Shown here: positions 12,420-25,569 of the stretch, one piece after another | How the letters are laid out: each line of letters starts with the position of its first letter | Numbering within the stretch: the first letter of the stretch is position 1 | Assembly (NCBI RefSeq): GCF_011075055.1 | Contig: NC_058150.1 | Coordinates: 7,316,001-7,380,000, forward strand | DNA length: 64,000 nt | DNA from: Mangifera indica | Lineage: Eukaryota > Streptophyta > Magnoliopsida > Sapindales > Anacardiaceae | Direction of reading: 5' to 3' | The notes under the pieces: generated by a model | Told to the model about the DNA's origin: nothing | The model's database searches: none | The model's input: the letters and a program-made list of their open reading frames with translations, nothing else | Program-made: the position numbers and the translations under genes

Positions 12420-15400
12420 ATGCAAGATTCACAAATCATACTTAAGATATCGGTTATTTGGAGGGGAAACAAGTATGTTGTGGAAATGAATTCTGATGCT
12501 TGTCTCAAGGAGCTAGGCAATGAGCTCCATAAGTTGACCGATGTCAAGGCAGATACAATGAAGTTGATCGTTCCTCAAAACAAAGGATCAAAACTGATGT
12601 CTCCTTTCTCTGATGATCATTCAAGATTAAGTTTGCGGGAAGTTTGTGTCATTGAGGTATCACTTTTGTTGTTTGCTTCTATTTTGGAATTAATTAATTT
12701 TCTTTCAATATAATGATGATGTGAAACATTATATCTAAACGTGATGATTATTGGGTTTGGGTTCGTTTTTGCATCTCTTGGACTGGTGGTACATGATTAA
12801 ATTGTACCCTAGGATATGTTTAATCCTTTTAAGATAAGTTATTGGCCTATCATTGGTACATGAATGATGTCATGCTTTGAAAGCAATGGTTGCATGTGGG
12901 AGAGATTTATTTGATAGATTCCTAATTAATATGATTAAATCTATTCAGGAACGGTAGTAAGCAGGGAGAAGGTTCTCTGCATCTTTGGTCTAAAATTCCC
13001 TTAAACTGAGTTAAGTGGCAGTTGTTGTTCTGCCATCTTCTAAACTTGTTTGCAAATATTACGGCTAAATTAACATATTTATCTAAAAAGATTGTAGTAT
13101 GTTAAAAAGTGATTTGTAGAACTGAACCTCTAATATCATTTGCAGAATTCAGGAAAACCACCTTGTTATTGATGTTATTTTATCACTCAAAGTATGATTT
13201 AATCTGTTACCAAGTCTAATGAAGTGCTTTGTTGCTTTTTTCCTAATTCAGGGGAAGCCAATCAGAATGATGGGAGTATCTGAAGATGAAGTTAACAAAA
13301 TTCTGCAAAATGAGAAGGCAGACCTGAGGATAGTTGGATTTGATGAAGAAGAAAAGCGATTGAGGCAACGAATGTTCCATGGGCCCCTTCCCCCACTGAA
13401 ACTTCCTCAAGGACAATATATCTTTTGTGATTTTCGCACTCTTCAGATTCCCGGAGTAGAGGTACGTTCAGCTTTGCAGATTCTGTTTAAGCTTATATGT
13501 ATTGGTTACTTGCCATTTTTGTAAGGATATTGGCATTCAATTTTGATAATTACACAAAACTGCCTGCAAAGTTAGTATAGACTATTGTGGGAACTACTAG
13601 ACAATTTGTTGTCTGTAGAAACTAATTCATGGTCACTGGCATCAAACACAAGGTGGAGCCTTAATTTCTAATGTAAGTTCCTTTTTGATATTTGGCAGAT
13701 AAAATAACCCAGCTTGTGGGCACAGAGAAATGTGTACTAATTCTAAAATGAGAATTTTTAATTTAGCTAAGATATGTTTGTTAGATGAATATTGTTTCTC
13801 AAATACCGACTTGAAATGGAATGTCGTATATCCGTAGTAGTATATCTTTTATTGGATTGAATTTTTTTCTGCTTCTGTTATTTTATCTTGGTGGCATTTA
13901 GGTTAGTCTAAATTTTTGATGGTGTACATGAAGATAATCATATGCTGCAGTTCGAAATATATGTACTTTATGGTGAATTTCAAATGTTTGGCTTGCTGGG
14001 ACATGTGTGTCTCCATGGGAAATAACAAGCTACTTGCCTTCAAAGGGATTTAAGCTGATTTTTACTTGTCTACAGTTAAATCCTTCAGCTTCAGAGGCAT
14101 TGAAAAGAATGCATATGCTTGCTGCAGATCCTGGAATAGTTGCTATCATGAACAAGGTACTATTAAATGCTGCTTCTGGTGTTAATAACCACATAAACTC
14201 CATTAGGTCTGATTATTCTTCCTTTCTCTGTGTAAAGCATCATTGGCGAGTAGGAATAATGAAAGAGCTGGCCCCTGTTGGCTATGTTGGCATAAGTCCA
14301 AAATGCATTCTTGGTTTTAACAAGGTAACATCCATTCTAAGAATACAACAGGCAGCTTTATATCATGTAATACTACAAACTTGTTTACTCTTTTCTTTCG
14401 CAGAATCATGGAGAGGAAATATCTCTGCGTCTTCGAACTGACAATCTTAAGGGTTTCAGAAAATATGAGAGTATTAAGAAAACTCTTTTGCATGAACTTG
14501 TAAGCCTTATTATCAACAGCTTTATTGTGTTCTCTTTCTATCTCTGCTGTATCAAGATTATTGGTAAATGGTTTTAGATTAGCAGATGATTATCGAGGAA
14601 CTTAAAGTGTTTCTTTTCTTTTGTTCAGGCGCACATGGTATACTCTGAACATGATGCAAATTTTTATGCTCTTGATAAACAGGTAAAATGATGTACATTC
14701 TTGAGTTTTCACAACTGGTTGGCATATTGATTTTATTATTATGGCTGAATTGTATCAGCCTTATCTTGATATCATGTATTTTCTGAGCAGCTGAATCAAG
14801 AAGCTGCTTCTTTAGATTGGACTAAATCAAGGGGCCACACTTTGAGGGGTGTCAGGTATTCAGACCAATATGAAGAAAATTTGTTTGCTGAAGATGTTAG
14901 AAATGCTTCCCACAAGCTTGGGGGAAATGTTTCAGAACAGTTGGCGAGTGCTCGCGCTTCTTCAGTGGCTGCTGCTTATCGTCGATTAGTTAATGTTTCT
15001 GCTAACAGTTTTGGAGCATCTGAAGAGTGTGAAGAATCTGATCATATGGACTTAGTTGAAAAAGAAAACAAGATTGAGCCTGATCCTGATGATTCTTTGG
15101 AGGGGGTAACTTTGGCAGCAACAAATTCATTTGAAGAACCTGATCCAGATGAATCTGATCATATGGACTTAGTTGAAAAAGAAAACAAGATTGAGCCTGA
15201 TCCTGATGATTCTTTGGATGGGGTAACTTTGGCAGCAACAAATTCGTTTGAAGAACCTGATCCTGATGAATCTGATCATATGGACTTAGTTGAAAAAGAA
15301 AACAAGATCGAGCCTGATCCTGATGATTCTTTGGATGGGGTAACTGTGGCAGCAATAAATTCGTTTGAAGAACCTGATCCAGATGAATCTGATCATATGG

Positions 15401-16915
15401 ACTTAGTTGAAAAAGAAAACAAGATTGAGCCTGATCCTGATGATTCTTTGGATGGGGTAACTTTGGCAGCAACAAATTCATTTGAAGAACCTGATCCAGA
15501 TGACTCTGAAGCTCTCTTTAATTCTGGAGTTGTGGCTGAACCTTATTCTCATCACTCTCAGGTAATGGAGGTGGAAAGCATTCTTCAGCCAAGGAAGAGA
15601 TTGGGTGAGCCTGATCCAGATGATTCAGAGGCTAAGGGGAGAATTTCAGGATATACAAACATTGCACATTCTTTAGTGAATGAAACCAGGGAAAATCAAG
15701 GCAATATAAAGGCTTATAGAGAACCTGATCCAGATGAATCTCAGGCCAATGGAATTGTACAGGATGAGCCTGATCCAGATGATTCAGAGGCTAAGGGGAG
15801 AATTTCAGGATATACAAACATTGTACATTCTTTAGTGAATGAAACCAAGGAAGATCAACACAATATAAAGGCTCATAGAGAACCTGATCCAGATGAATCT
15901 CAGGCCAGTGGCATTGTACAGGGTGAGCCTGATCCTGATGATACTCTGGTACATCCACATGGTATATCCAGTATGAAAATTGATGAACCAGGTCCAGATG
16001 CCCAAGAATTGACGAGAATCCAAGAACCAGTGACTGTTCTTTGTAACCGTCTGCAGAAGGCGATTGAGATGCTGCAAGCTGAAGTTAATCCCTTGGAGGC
16101 ATCTACTGTCCTGCAAACTCTATTTAGGATAATTAGGTATGTTATTCTAGCTTGATGGGTTTCCCGTTCTCCCTCTTTTGTAATTGCTAAGAACATGAGA
16201 AAAAAAAAAAATGGAATTGCATCATAGGCTGCCTAATCCTGCCTTTTTTTGAAATTCAATTACATCATCGAGTGGTTTTGAAGATTCTACTTCTGACCAG
16301 CCCTCTAAATAGTATAAGATAATTGGTTAATCCAGTACTACAGCCTTTTTAATCAATTATTTCCAGTGCCAGAGGTACTAATGAAAGGTGGAACTATTTC
16401 TCTTTTGGCAGGAATGTGATTGAACACCCTGAGGAGATGAAGTACAAAAGACTCCGGAAGGTAGAATATTCCAACTTTGAATATAATTTTTGTTGCTTTC
16501 TCAATGGTTTCTTTTGACTATTTCTTCTTCAAAACTTTTTCCTCAATTATTTATCGGTTGGTGCATTGCAGGCTAACCCCATAATCCAGAGGAATGTTGC
16601 ACATTATAGAGGTCTAAATCTCTTCTCTGGGTTTTTTGTTTTTTTAATATTTATATGTTCTTAATCTGTCAACTGGCTGACATAGAAAGGATTGTTAAGA
16701 ATTTTTCTATCTTAAAGCAGTGCATACTGTTTAACCTTGACTTAATCCTGCTTATTTGGCTTACAGCTGCCTTGGAGATTCTGAATTTGATTGGTTTCAA
16801 TGAAGATGTTGTTTCGGATGAAATCGGAAAAGCAGAAACTTATTTAGTGTTGAAACGGAATGATCCAGGGTTGTTGTGGCTCGCCAAGTCCTCCCTTGAA
16901 ACGTGCATTGCGTAG
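12420..16915 (+). CDS. UBL-WLM metalloprotease-PUB protein (Wss1/SPRTN-like)
   Basis: Predicted zinc protease of the WLM family, which in yeast (Wss1) clears DNA-protein crosslinks with Cdc48/p97 and SUMO. Ten exons splice in frame to about 782 residues: 12420-12656, 13252-13461, 14076-14156, 14238-14324, 14404-14499, 14629-14682, 14791-16136, 16412-16460, 16572-16611 and 16767-16915. Domains in order are a ubiquitin-like fold (about 5-110), then the WLM domain (about 150-290) with the zinc site HELAHMVYSEHD (HExxH-5-H, split by an intron after HEL). A long acidic region with 13 EPDPD(D/E)(S/T) copies follows, and a C-terminal PUB domain (about 670-782) that in other proteins binds p97. A start at 11816 would add three residues. 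From memory it matches Arabidopsis At5g35690. No break was seen. The EPDPD array is the unusual feature and is described separately. Confidence 0.88.
15034..15501 (+). repeat. four tandem 117-bp coding repeats
   Basis: Copies start at 15034, 15151, 15268 and 15385. Each encodes a 39-residue unit running from ESDHMDLVEKENKI through EPDPDDSLDG to SFEEPDPD. Only a few bases differ between copies, so the expansion is recent, and the length is a multiple of three so the frame is kept. All four lie in the long seventh exon of the WLM gene. Confidence 0.95.
15607..15924 (+). repeat. two tandem 159-bp coding repeats
   Basis: Copies start at 15607 and 15766. Each encodes 53 residues from EPDPDDSEAKGRISGY to EPDPDESQA and the next GIVQ. 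This second, longer-period array in the same exon again carries EPDPD(D/E)S motifs and is nearly identical between copies. Confidence 0.93.
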
Positions 16916-16929
16916 TAGCTGTGGAAGGA

Positions 16930-18425
16930 AGATATAATACTGGCTGTTGAAGATATTCTGAATGATATGGCATGACATGTGACATGATGATGTGGTATGT
17001 GATATAATGTGGCGTGTTAAGTTTTGTTTCTTAAAATTGTAAATTTCTGTTTTGATCTAGGATTATTTTATGTATAGGAAATTAAGTTTTAATTACCAAA
17101 ACATAAAATATAAGGAGTATGATGATGTATTGATGTGGTATGACGCATGTTGTGGGTGATGTGGCCTGTTAATGTCATGTTTTCAAAATTTGTTAAGTTG
17201 TATTTTGAATTTAAAAATGTTTAATGTTTAAGAAATTAAGTTTTAATAGGAGTAACTTTGTATTTAAGAAAGAGTTTAATTGAAGTAATAAAGGGAATAG
17301 TTTGTGTTTAGAAAAGAGTTTATTAATGTAATAGAAAGTTTTACTTCCTTGGTGTCTAGGAAAGTTAATTAAATAGAAGCAATAAAATCTAGAAGCTAAT
17401 AAAAAAGTTGAAGAATTAAATAGAGTTTATTATTGGGCACAAAAAAGATTGAAATAGAAGCAATCATTTGGAACAACAATTGGCAACCAATGACACTCCT
17501 AAACTTGTAAGTAATTGATTGTTGTAGTTGTAAGAACTTAATATCTAATAAATTGGTGGAGCACCATAAGCTAAAATTGAATTATATCTCATCTCATAGT
17601 ATAAGGGGTAGCATAACTATGTAGACAACTTATATCTTTAGGTTAGGGAAATCTACAAAACTAAAATCCTTTGTAATGTAGTGGAGACGGATGCATGCAT
17701 ATTATGTTCTCCTAAGATGTCCAAGACAATATGATGTGAATGTTATACATAGGGAACAAGATAATGTATACAACTTGGGGACAAAAGAAAATTATAGAGG
17801 TATCCAATAAGATTGAAGGAAACGTTGGAGGGAGCTTTGATTTTTGTACCATTAAAGGAGAATGAAATAAAAAAGTTGAAGAAGAATTGGAAGAAACTTA
17901 ATATAAAAAAGATTTTCTCTTCAATAATGAGAGTTTTAAAATTAAAGAAAATAACAAGGTGAAAGCTGTCTATGATGATCAAAATGATTCTATTGTTGGT
18001 ATCTTAGAGGATATGATATTTGTTTAAAAGAGATAAACTACTCAAAGAGGGATGAATGTCCTAAAATTTGTAAGAATATGAAAGATGACATCAAACATAA
18101 ACTACCATTAATTATGAAATTTCCTTTTCAAGGAAGTAATTACCTTAATTTAGAGAAAATTTTTTATTTTAATCAATTTAGAGAGTTACATGAGAGAGAT
18201 ATAAAATTCGGGAAAATTTTTACCAAGCATCTAATTAATAAACCTATGAGTGGTTCACATGAAGAAGACTCGAGAACAAATCCCACTTTTAGTAGGAGAA
18301 AATGGTATGAAATCAAGGATTTCAAAAGATGAAAGACATGAAAAACAAGATTTAAGAAATATCTGATAATTCACTCATGAGAAGCATAGAAATATGATAT
18401 GATATGATGTGTGGCATAAATAACT
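16930..18425. other. intergenic with diverged direct repeats
   Basis: No gene is supported. Words built on GATGTGGYATGT, followed by GTTTTAA and AAGAAATTAAGTTTTAAT, occur twice, near 16960-17090 and 17120-17260. A similar AATTAAGG-TAATAAAG stretch recurs at 18600-18680. The middle (17650-18330) has short open pieces such as 18078-18332 but no recognisable protein. This could be a very old element with terminal direct repeats, or duplicated spacer DNA. Confidence 0.35.
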
Positions 18426-18429
18426 TAAG

Positions 18430-18599
18430 AGTAATATTATGCGTATCTATTTTTTATACACAATTATATATACGTTTATATATGTCATCACGTAATTGAG
18501 TATTATTTTATTTTTAATTTAAAATCATTTAATTATATAATAACATATATAAATATGTATATATTTATGTATAAAAAATCGATACACATAATTTTATCG
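18430..18599. mobile_element. palindromic MITE, family A copy
   Basis: About 170 bases form a long imperfect hairpin. The left arm AGTAATATTATGCGTATC pairs with the right end CGATACACATAATTTTAT read in reverse. The loop contains ATTTAAAATCATTTAATTATATAATAACATAT-like words also present in the copies at 33.6, 51.4 and 57.5 kb. No coding capacity. Confidence 0.7.
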
Positions 18600-18959
18600 G
18601 TAGCTTAATTAAGGTAATAAAGTGCTTTTAAGAATTCCTTATTTTTAAGAAAATTAAACAAAGTAATAGCACAAGTTTCTTAGACGTAGAATCACTTTTT
18701 TGAGGGCTTTTTTTTTTTTTTTTCCCTTTTTTAAAATAATCCTAATCTAATTAAGTCAATTTTATAGCCTAAGCAGAATAAAATGCCTGTCCTGCATCAA
18801 GGCAGACAACACATATATCAGTTACCCAAAACATTGCACAGGGTGCAATTTCAAAAAGAATTTCCATTACTCTGTTCTGGAACCCCTCCCCAATCAAAAT
18901 AAAATAAAAAACAAGCTGTTTTCTTTTTGTATTTTGAGGAGCAACATGCATCACACATA

Positions 18960-19375
18960 AATTGGATCCGAACTAAACTAATTGAATACTAAAAATTGAC
19001 TCAATTTGATTTAAATCCGAATTCAATTCAAGAGAGTTAACTTGTTTTTAAAACCAAGCAAAATTCGACCTAAGGAGAATTCGATTCGTATAGATTTATA
19101 AATCAACTACTGATTAGATTTAAATTATATCAAATAATTATCAAATAACATTGTTTAATGTATTATTTGATAAAATAACATGTCTTTATCAATGTGCTTC
19201 AAACTTAAAGTTATAAATTCAAACTATAAATTAGAACCAAACTAAACTTAAATTGCTCCTAATTTTGACTTGACAAACTTAAACTGAATTCGAACTAAAC
19301 TGTTTTTTATTCAAACCAAACTTAAGTAAAAGAGTATTTGGATTCAATTCTATTCATATCCACCACTAGTCAGAC
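18960..19375. repeat. dispersed AATTCGAAC-rich repeat
   Basis: The stretch is made of words such as GAATTCGAACTAAACT and TTGAATTC with their reverse forms. The same style of sequence returns at 59.2-59.7 and 59.76-60.03 kb. It is non-coding and probably a decayed repeat family of this genome. The ends cannot be fixed by eye. Confidence 0.4.
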
Positions 19376-19705
19376 ACATTTCTTCTCACTGCAATGCATC
19401 TGATCCACTTAGTTCCATTTAGCTTTCGAGACCAGGAAAAAACAATGTGTACGGCAAAACATTAGTTAACAGCACAAGCAACGTGAAATTTCTATTTAAA
19501 AAGTATCTTGTATAAAATGAAAATTCGAGAATGGGCCTGATAGAGAGCACATGGAACAGTGGACTGAAGAAGCAAGTACCCACAGTGTGTATCTACACGT
19601 CAAATCTCACAAACGAAGAGTCAGGGCATTTACTCCCAGTTTACAACCAAATGGACTCGTTCAACTTGTGGCCTCGGCTCATCTTCTGAAGAAAGAGGAA
19701 GGGAT

Positions 19706-22700
19706 TCAAGAGCTATCCATTGGAATATCACTGCCACTTGGGTTTGGTATGTTGCCAGTAAAAGGAGTTTCAGGGATGTTCTTCTCAGCATGGCCAGCTC
19801 CAAAAATGAACTCCTGTGGAGAGATATTTTGAGCTCCAGCAAAAATGGAGGTTGTGCCAGAGCTACCACTGAAAGCAGGGACAGGAACCGGATCATTAGT
19901 CTTTGTGAAGCCAAAGCTAAATGATGGCAGAACTGGCGGGACGAAAGGCAGGAGAGGATTGCTAGTATCTACTGATCCAAAGATCTTCTGTTCATACTCC
20001 TGCAACTGCTGGTAGACAGCTGCAATACTCAACAGACAAAGTCAAGGTAATGGAAAAGTTTTAAGTGCGTGTGTAACATCTAAATAAAATGCCAATTTTA
20101 AGCACTGCAATATAAAAATATAAATTCAATCGCTATTGTATAATGTAAAAATACAAAAGTTCAGTTGTCCGTACTTCAGCAACCAAATGTAGAAGAAAAT
20201 AAGAAATCCATGCTTTGCCACTTTCCCAGAACATTCTCAATTAGACACATCAAAGTTCATTCTGTATAATTTCAACTGCATAATGAATGCTTCTGTTCAC
20301 AGACATGAAAGTACCTTGTGTTAAGTCAACAGATGGTCTCCGCTCTTTCACCCACTGATAACTCTGCGGAAGCCTCCATCCTTTACTCTTCATCAAGAAA
20401 GCTATTACAATAGCGGGTGACCTATCAAATAGATCATCACAATTCAATAGTGATCAGTGATCTAAGCAGTCCAAAGGAATAATCACAGCATAACTTTCAA
20501 AAGTTGGCAGAATCAAAGACCCAACAGGCTTTTGCATAAGACCAAATAGGCAGTACATAATAGCCCTTTCTATCATTCCACTGTCTATCTTTTTATGTGC
20601 ATGTGAGTGTAATTTGAGTTTCTGCTATTCCTTTTGACCAAAAAGATAATTATTTTTTAGCAATAAGCAACCTGTTTTTTCCAGACATACAGTGCACAAG
20701 AACTCGAGCCTTGTCCTTCTCACATTGCTCTGTCAAAGAATAAATTGACAAAAAAATTTGTTGTCAGTAATACTTTGCCTTGTAGAAAAATTTAAGTGTC
20801 ACAATATGTGAACAGCAGCCACTTTTAAATGGGAACATCTGAGTTACTGCAAAGCAATTGATCAAATCCAACAACAATCCCATTGATTTTTCATGAATCA
20901 CATTTGAGACCATTTTGTTACTCTATTCCATAATAGTACAAAATACAAGCAAGAGCTTCTCCACTCTCCTTTTTTTGACATTCATCAGTGTCTCTTTACA
21001 GCATTAATGAAGTAATTGAACAATAAACAAATGAATTAAAAAAATTTCTACACTATTAACATGATAAGTCAAAGTTTGGCACCTAAAGTCTAAGATGACA
21101 GCACAATCAACAAAGTTTACCATTTGAACACAGTACACAAAATTCTCAAATTTTGGAAATTCATAGCCCATATATAATGATAATCTTTTCTCATTCTATA
21201 TTTTTTTGATGAGATCTGTACACAATGATCTGAATCATACTGAGACTAACGGTTGTTTTGTACTCACAAATAACCACAGTAGATGTTGGTTTCATGTACC
21301 AAAGGTGTCACATAAAGAGCTCACAGGATGTATGCCTCTTAGCACGCAATGTACTCTCATTTTCACTTCCTGAAGCAAAATAAAACCTAACTACAGAGAT
21401 TTTTTTTCTTTTTCATAAAATATATGTACACATGAAAACATCCAACTACAGCAAATGATTTCAACAATAGGCAGCCAAACTGAATGAACAGTAATAAAGA
21501 TGTAGTACCACATACGTACTGGCACTGCATTCAAATTTAACCACATATTGTGCACGATTAAATTAACTCATAAACAAAAGTGCCTAAACCAAAAATAAGC
21601 ATATACCAACGGACACCAATATACAATGAGCTAAAAATAGAAACCTACCTAAAAACACAATTGCATCATCAAATTGTAAAGTTTTGTCATCTTGAAGGCA
21701 GTGATAGGTAAATGAGTTCTTGTAGAGATTTTGACAGCAAGGAACTGTCTGCAGATAGGCCAAAATAGGAGGTATAAAAAATATGCCAGAATTCATAAAA
21801 AATTTAAGAATCTAAAAGTCACAAGTTTTTTAATCATGAACAAACAATAAATTGATAGAGGCAGTTAATTTTTCTGAAGAACCAGAGATGGAATTACATA
21901 ATTATGCCCAAATATGAAAATGAAGAGAATCCATTAAAGAGGAAGAAAAACGCCAATAGCTTGATCAGTGCCACAAAGTATCAAATAATTAGCCAGCATA
22001 GTACTAAAGATCATAATTCTATAAGAAATAAAATTTTAAGTTATCATGATGGGAAAAATTATAGCATCCACCAAATCTCATATAAAGGAATCGGTCATTG
22101 GAAAGCATCAGTTCCATCAGTATACATCGATTTTGAACCACATAACTAAGCACCATAGTTTACATCATAAACCAATTTGCTAACCACTTACGGTTGAGTC
22201 CAAAGCATCCTTGCTTTGGCCATAAAAGGAAATCCACTAACCAATACTGGTATAATTTGGAATTATATAACAACCAAATCTTACCATTGTTCTTGTTGAT
22301 ACACAAGGTCTTTCAACTTGTTTCAAAGTTATTTCAATTAGAGAAAACCCTAAAATTAAACAGTTCATTAAGCTGATAATCTTCAAATTTCTACTTGTGT
22401 GATCTTTTAAGTGTCAATATTTCTGATCCAAAAAATTCTATTTTATCTTCTATTTGCAAATACTCCAAGATGAAATCCAAAGATATTTCACCTTATATCA
22501 GTTCACAATACCTTACTTCAAACAAATCATAATTGCCAATCACAAACCAGTTCTAGAAATCATCAAACACAACACACCTTTCTTAAAGTCTTCACTCAGC
22601 TACTTCACAGCCGCCTAATCAAACAATAATATATAAAATCTTTCCTCCTACGAAATTTGTACGTTCATCTCCCCATGAACTCAACCCATAATCTGAACTG

Positions 22701-23105
22701 TTCATATCAGTAATAAATATAAACTTCTTCAATGATTGTTGACATCATGAGAATACCAAACTGCAAACCCTAACATAACAACCCAACAAGCTTAAAGAAA
22801 AAAAGCACAGAATCAATAAATTCAACAGAATCAATTCATAATTACACCTAAAGAAAGCAAAAACTCACATTAAGAACACGAGTAATCCCCTGAGCCTTAA
22901 GCAACTCAGCGCGAGAGGCGTTGTCGTAGCTACCCAAATAGAGAAACTCCGGCAGGATCTCGGAGGGAAAGGCACTGACATGAAGGGAGAGTTTCTCAGA
23001 TGAGTACGGGGAACGGTGGCCGCAAATCCCGCAGACTTCCCCCTCTTCGTACTTGTGGTAGTGCCCACACACCCCACATGGGTTCTCTCTTTCCCTCTTC
23101 CTCAT
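19706..23105 (-). CDS. IBR5: IBR5-type dual-specificity protein phosphatase
   Basis: Protein phosphatase that in Arabidopsis (indole-3-butyric acid response 5, At2g04550) dephosphorylates MAP kinase MPK12 and modulates auxin and abscisic-acid responses. Five exons on the minus strand splice in frame to about 271 residues: 22869-23105, 21649-21748, 20672-20729, 20315-20421 and 19706-20019. The start MRKRERENPC is followed by a small Cys/His cluster (CGVCGHYHKYEEGEVCGICGH, residues about 10-30), typical of IBR5. The DSP domain has the LGSYDNASRAELLK strand, the general-acid region near DDKTLQFDDA and the P-loop HCMSGKNRSPA with catalytic Cys. The C-terminal tail is Ser/Pro/Gly/Phe-rich. The second ATG of the long open frame (23105) was chosen because known family members begin MRKRE. 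Confidence 0.93.
20733..21640. other. IBR5 intron, no other gene seen
   Basis: This long intron separates the exon ending DDAIVFL from the exon carrying the catalytic P-loop. It contains no recognisable element. The next intron upstream (21750-22868) is similar, and its open pieces (21904-22149, 22194-22376) look like chance. Confidence 0.6.
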
Positions 23106-23452
23106 TACGGTTACAATTAGAGTTGTTATCAAGAAACAAGTGTCTGGTAAAATAAGATTTGATTGAAAGTGGAGGTGGGTTCCGATTGATTATGATAAGA
23201 CTGAGTTGATTTATGCCAAATTTGGTTGAAAGAGGAGATAATACGAAATTAAAAGTGTCAGGCGTTGTTCAGAGAGATTGATTTGAGAGATTCTTAATGG
23301 GCATGTGCATGTATGTATCGTTATGGTTGTATTAATCCAACTCCTCCTCCTCCTACTTGACTTTTCTTTTGTTTTCTTCCTGGTTCCCTGCTGCAATTGC
23401 CCTTGATTTTGTAGATTTGCAATGATTTCCCTGGCACGCCCTTTTTTCCTGC

Positions 23453-23458
23453 CACGTG
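23453..23458. promoter_or_regulatory. G-box CACGTG upstream of IBR5
   Basis: A perfect CACGTG with flanks GC-CACGTG-TA lies about 350 bases upstream of the IBR5 start. A second one, GA-CACGTG-GT, an ABRE-like form, lies at 24704-24709. bZIP and bHLH factors bind such sites. Relevance to IBR5, an ABA/auxin-linked gene, is inference only. Confidence 0.35.
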
Positions 23459-23568
23459 TACTTGGATTTTGTCGGAGAAAAACAATTGAAAAATCATACT
23501 GAATGTGATAAGCATCTAACCAAATTTGAAGGGATATTATTGGTTAAAATAATTTAATTTTTTTATTG

Positions 23569-23570
<2 letters not shown>

Positions 23571-23614
<44 letters not shown>
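23571..23614. repeat. TA microsatellite
   Basis: An almost uninterrupted run of TA dinucleotides (one TACA break near its left end) in the IBR5 upstream region. It is likely to vary in length between individuals. Confidence 0.9.
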
Positions 23615-23615
<1 letters not shown>

Positions 23616-24059
23616 AGAGTATTATTTTATTTTTATATATAATTTAAAATATAAAATATTTAAAATAGTCTTAAGTTTTTTATTTATCCAATCAAGAGTC
23701 ACCTAGTTAATATATAAATTTATCTAATCCATATATAAAATTTACCCACTCACCAAACCAAGGTATAAAATAAAACCTATAAAATAATATAATACAATTT
23801 AATTATATTTAATTCATATAGATTATTATAAATTTAAAAAAAAAATTATGCACACTTGATAGGTTAGCCAACCTATTCAGTCAATCCTAAATTTTAGAGT
23901 CCTTTCTGTAAAATTAAATTAAAAAATGGTTATATTTGTATAGTGATAAAAAAAAGTAATTATATATGTATAAAAAACAAAAAAGATAATTATTTTAATT
24001 AATATCTCAAAATTAAAAATCTCATTGTAATATTCTCTTGATTGTCTAAACTGGATAAG

Positions 24060-24380
24060 ATGTGTTTATTTTGAAGATAAGGGTATAAATGATTAATATA
24101 CTTGATAAAATTTAATAGATATAAATAATAATTATTATGTTTAGTTAGAGATAATAAAAGAATACTAATTTAATATTTTATTAAAAAATCATTGGATATA
24201 ATTATTCTAAAAAAATGTTTATAATATTTATTATATTAATTAAAAATAAAGTTATATTTGTCCTAAATTATTATTTATAAACCAAACATAATAATAATAG
24301 TAACGTAAATAATAAAAAATAGATTATTAAAGTAATTTTTATCTACCTCTAATCAAATACCCGTTATGATCATATTCAAA
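24060..24380. repeat. family B AT-rich element (copy 1)
   Basis: Shares ordered words with the 44.22-44.66 kb segment: ATTATTATGTTTRGTTAGRGATAATAAAA, TGGATATAATTATT, TATTTATTATATTAATTRAAAAT, TTTATAAACCAAACAWAATAATA, and ATAGATTA followed by AGTAATTTTTA. Words such as ATGTTTGG near one end and CCAAACAT near the other suggest inverted ends. Non-coding; the superfamily is not assigned. Confidence 0.55.
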
Positions 24381-25569
24381 TAACCTAACAATTCAATTTC
24401 CAATAATAAAATATTATCGAATTCGAACCCTTCATCAAAGACTTATCATCGTTGTGATCAATCATCGTGAATATGATATTTAGAGATTTTATTAAACTTG
24501 TTTGTCTGTTCAATTAAAAAAATACGTATACTTTTAGAATCGTTACATGTTAAAAAAAATTAGAATATAATTTTATTTTTTTCATCAAATATAATACGTA
24601 TTATAACATTGGTTTAATTATTTTATATTTAATGTACCCTTGGGAAGATGATAAATATGAACAACAACTTCCCAATAATTTAAATATATTATTTAAGGGA
24701 GGACACGTGGTCATGATTGATTAGTTGATCATCTTCTTGTCTGGAGAATATGCACCTACATTATGTGACAAAAATATTTATTTATTTCTTACACTTGGTC
24801 TACATATTAATAATGATGCACATTATGTAATGTCCACGTTTTGGGTAAAGTCGTTATTTTTTTTCCAATTGTGTCCCCTGCTGTACTTTTGCTGCCAGTT
24901 TTCCTTCCAGCAGACTCCTCTGCTGCGTTGTCTTCCAGAGCTTCCAGGTTTACTGCTCCAAAGTACTTTGGCATCAGAATTTCGGTTTGCATTATTTTTG
25001 AGCCGTCCCGTCCGATTGCATATAGAAAAAAATCTACATAGTTTAATCTATTATTTTTTATTATTTATATTAGATTAATATATAATATAATAAATATAAT
25101 ATAAATATGTTGAGATCCCCAGCCCCTACTAAATGGTAATTTTCATTTGCATTATACTCATATCCTATCATTGAGAGGTTAATTTCTACAAGTGTGTCTG
25201 CCTTTCTATTATTAATGTTCTTTTTGCTTTTTTGACTCGATTTTCCACTTCCCAAAATAAAATAATTAACAATAAACAAAATACAATTTATAAATAAATT
25301 GGCTTCAAACCTAAAATTACATCAAATACTATTGGGTTTGATTTCTTTCTTAATTTGGGTTCTCCTTGGCTTGACCCAAGTAAGGTTGCTACACTCAATG
25401 AAGTACCTTAGGCTTATGTGCAGGGTTGGGGTATAGGCTTGGGCCGAATAGGTTGGACCTGACTTGTTTGTTTGAATTGTGTTCTATATCAGTCTCTTAT
25501 TTGCATTAATAATGGTTTTTTTTGGTTGTCAATCTCTATTTTGTTGTAGTGGTCTCATGCTATTGATAC

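Noticed and set aside
15002..15481. Minus-strand open frame of 159 residues with regular repeats
   Set aside because: It is the antisense of the EPDPD tandem repeats; its periodicity comes from the 117-bp units.
17743..18332. Coding fragments in the 17-18 kb spacer
   Set aside because: Lys/Phe/Ile-rich readings typical of AT-rich DNA, with frequent stops and no domain.
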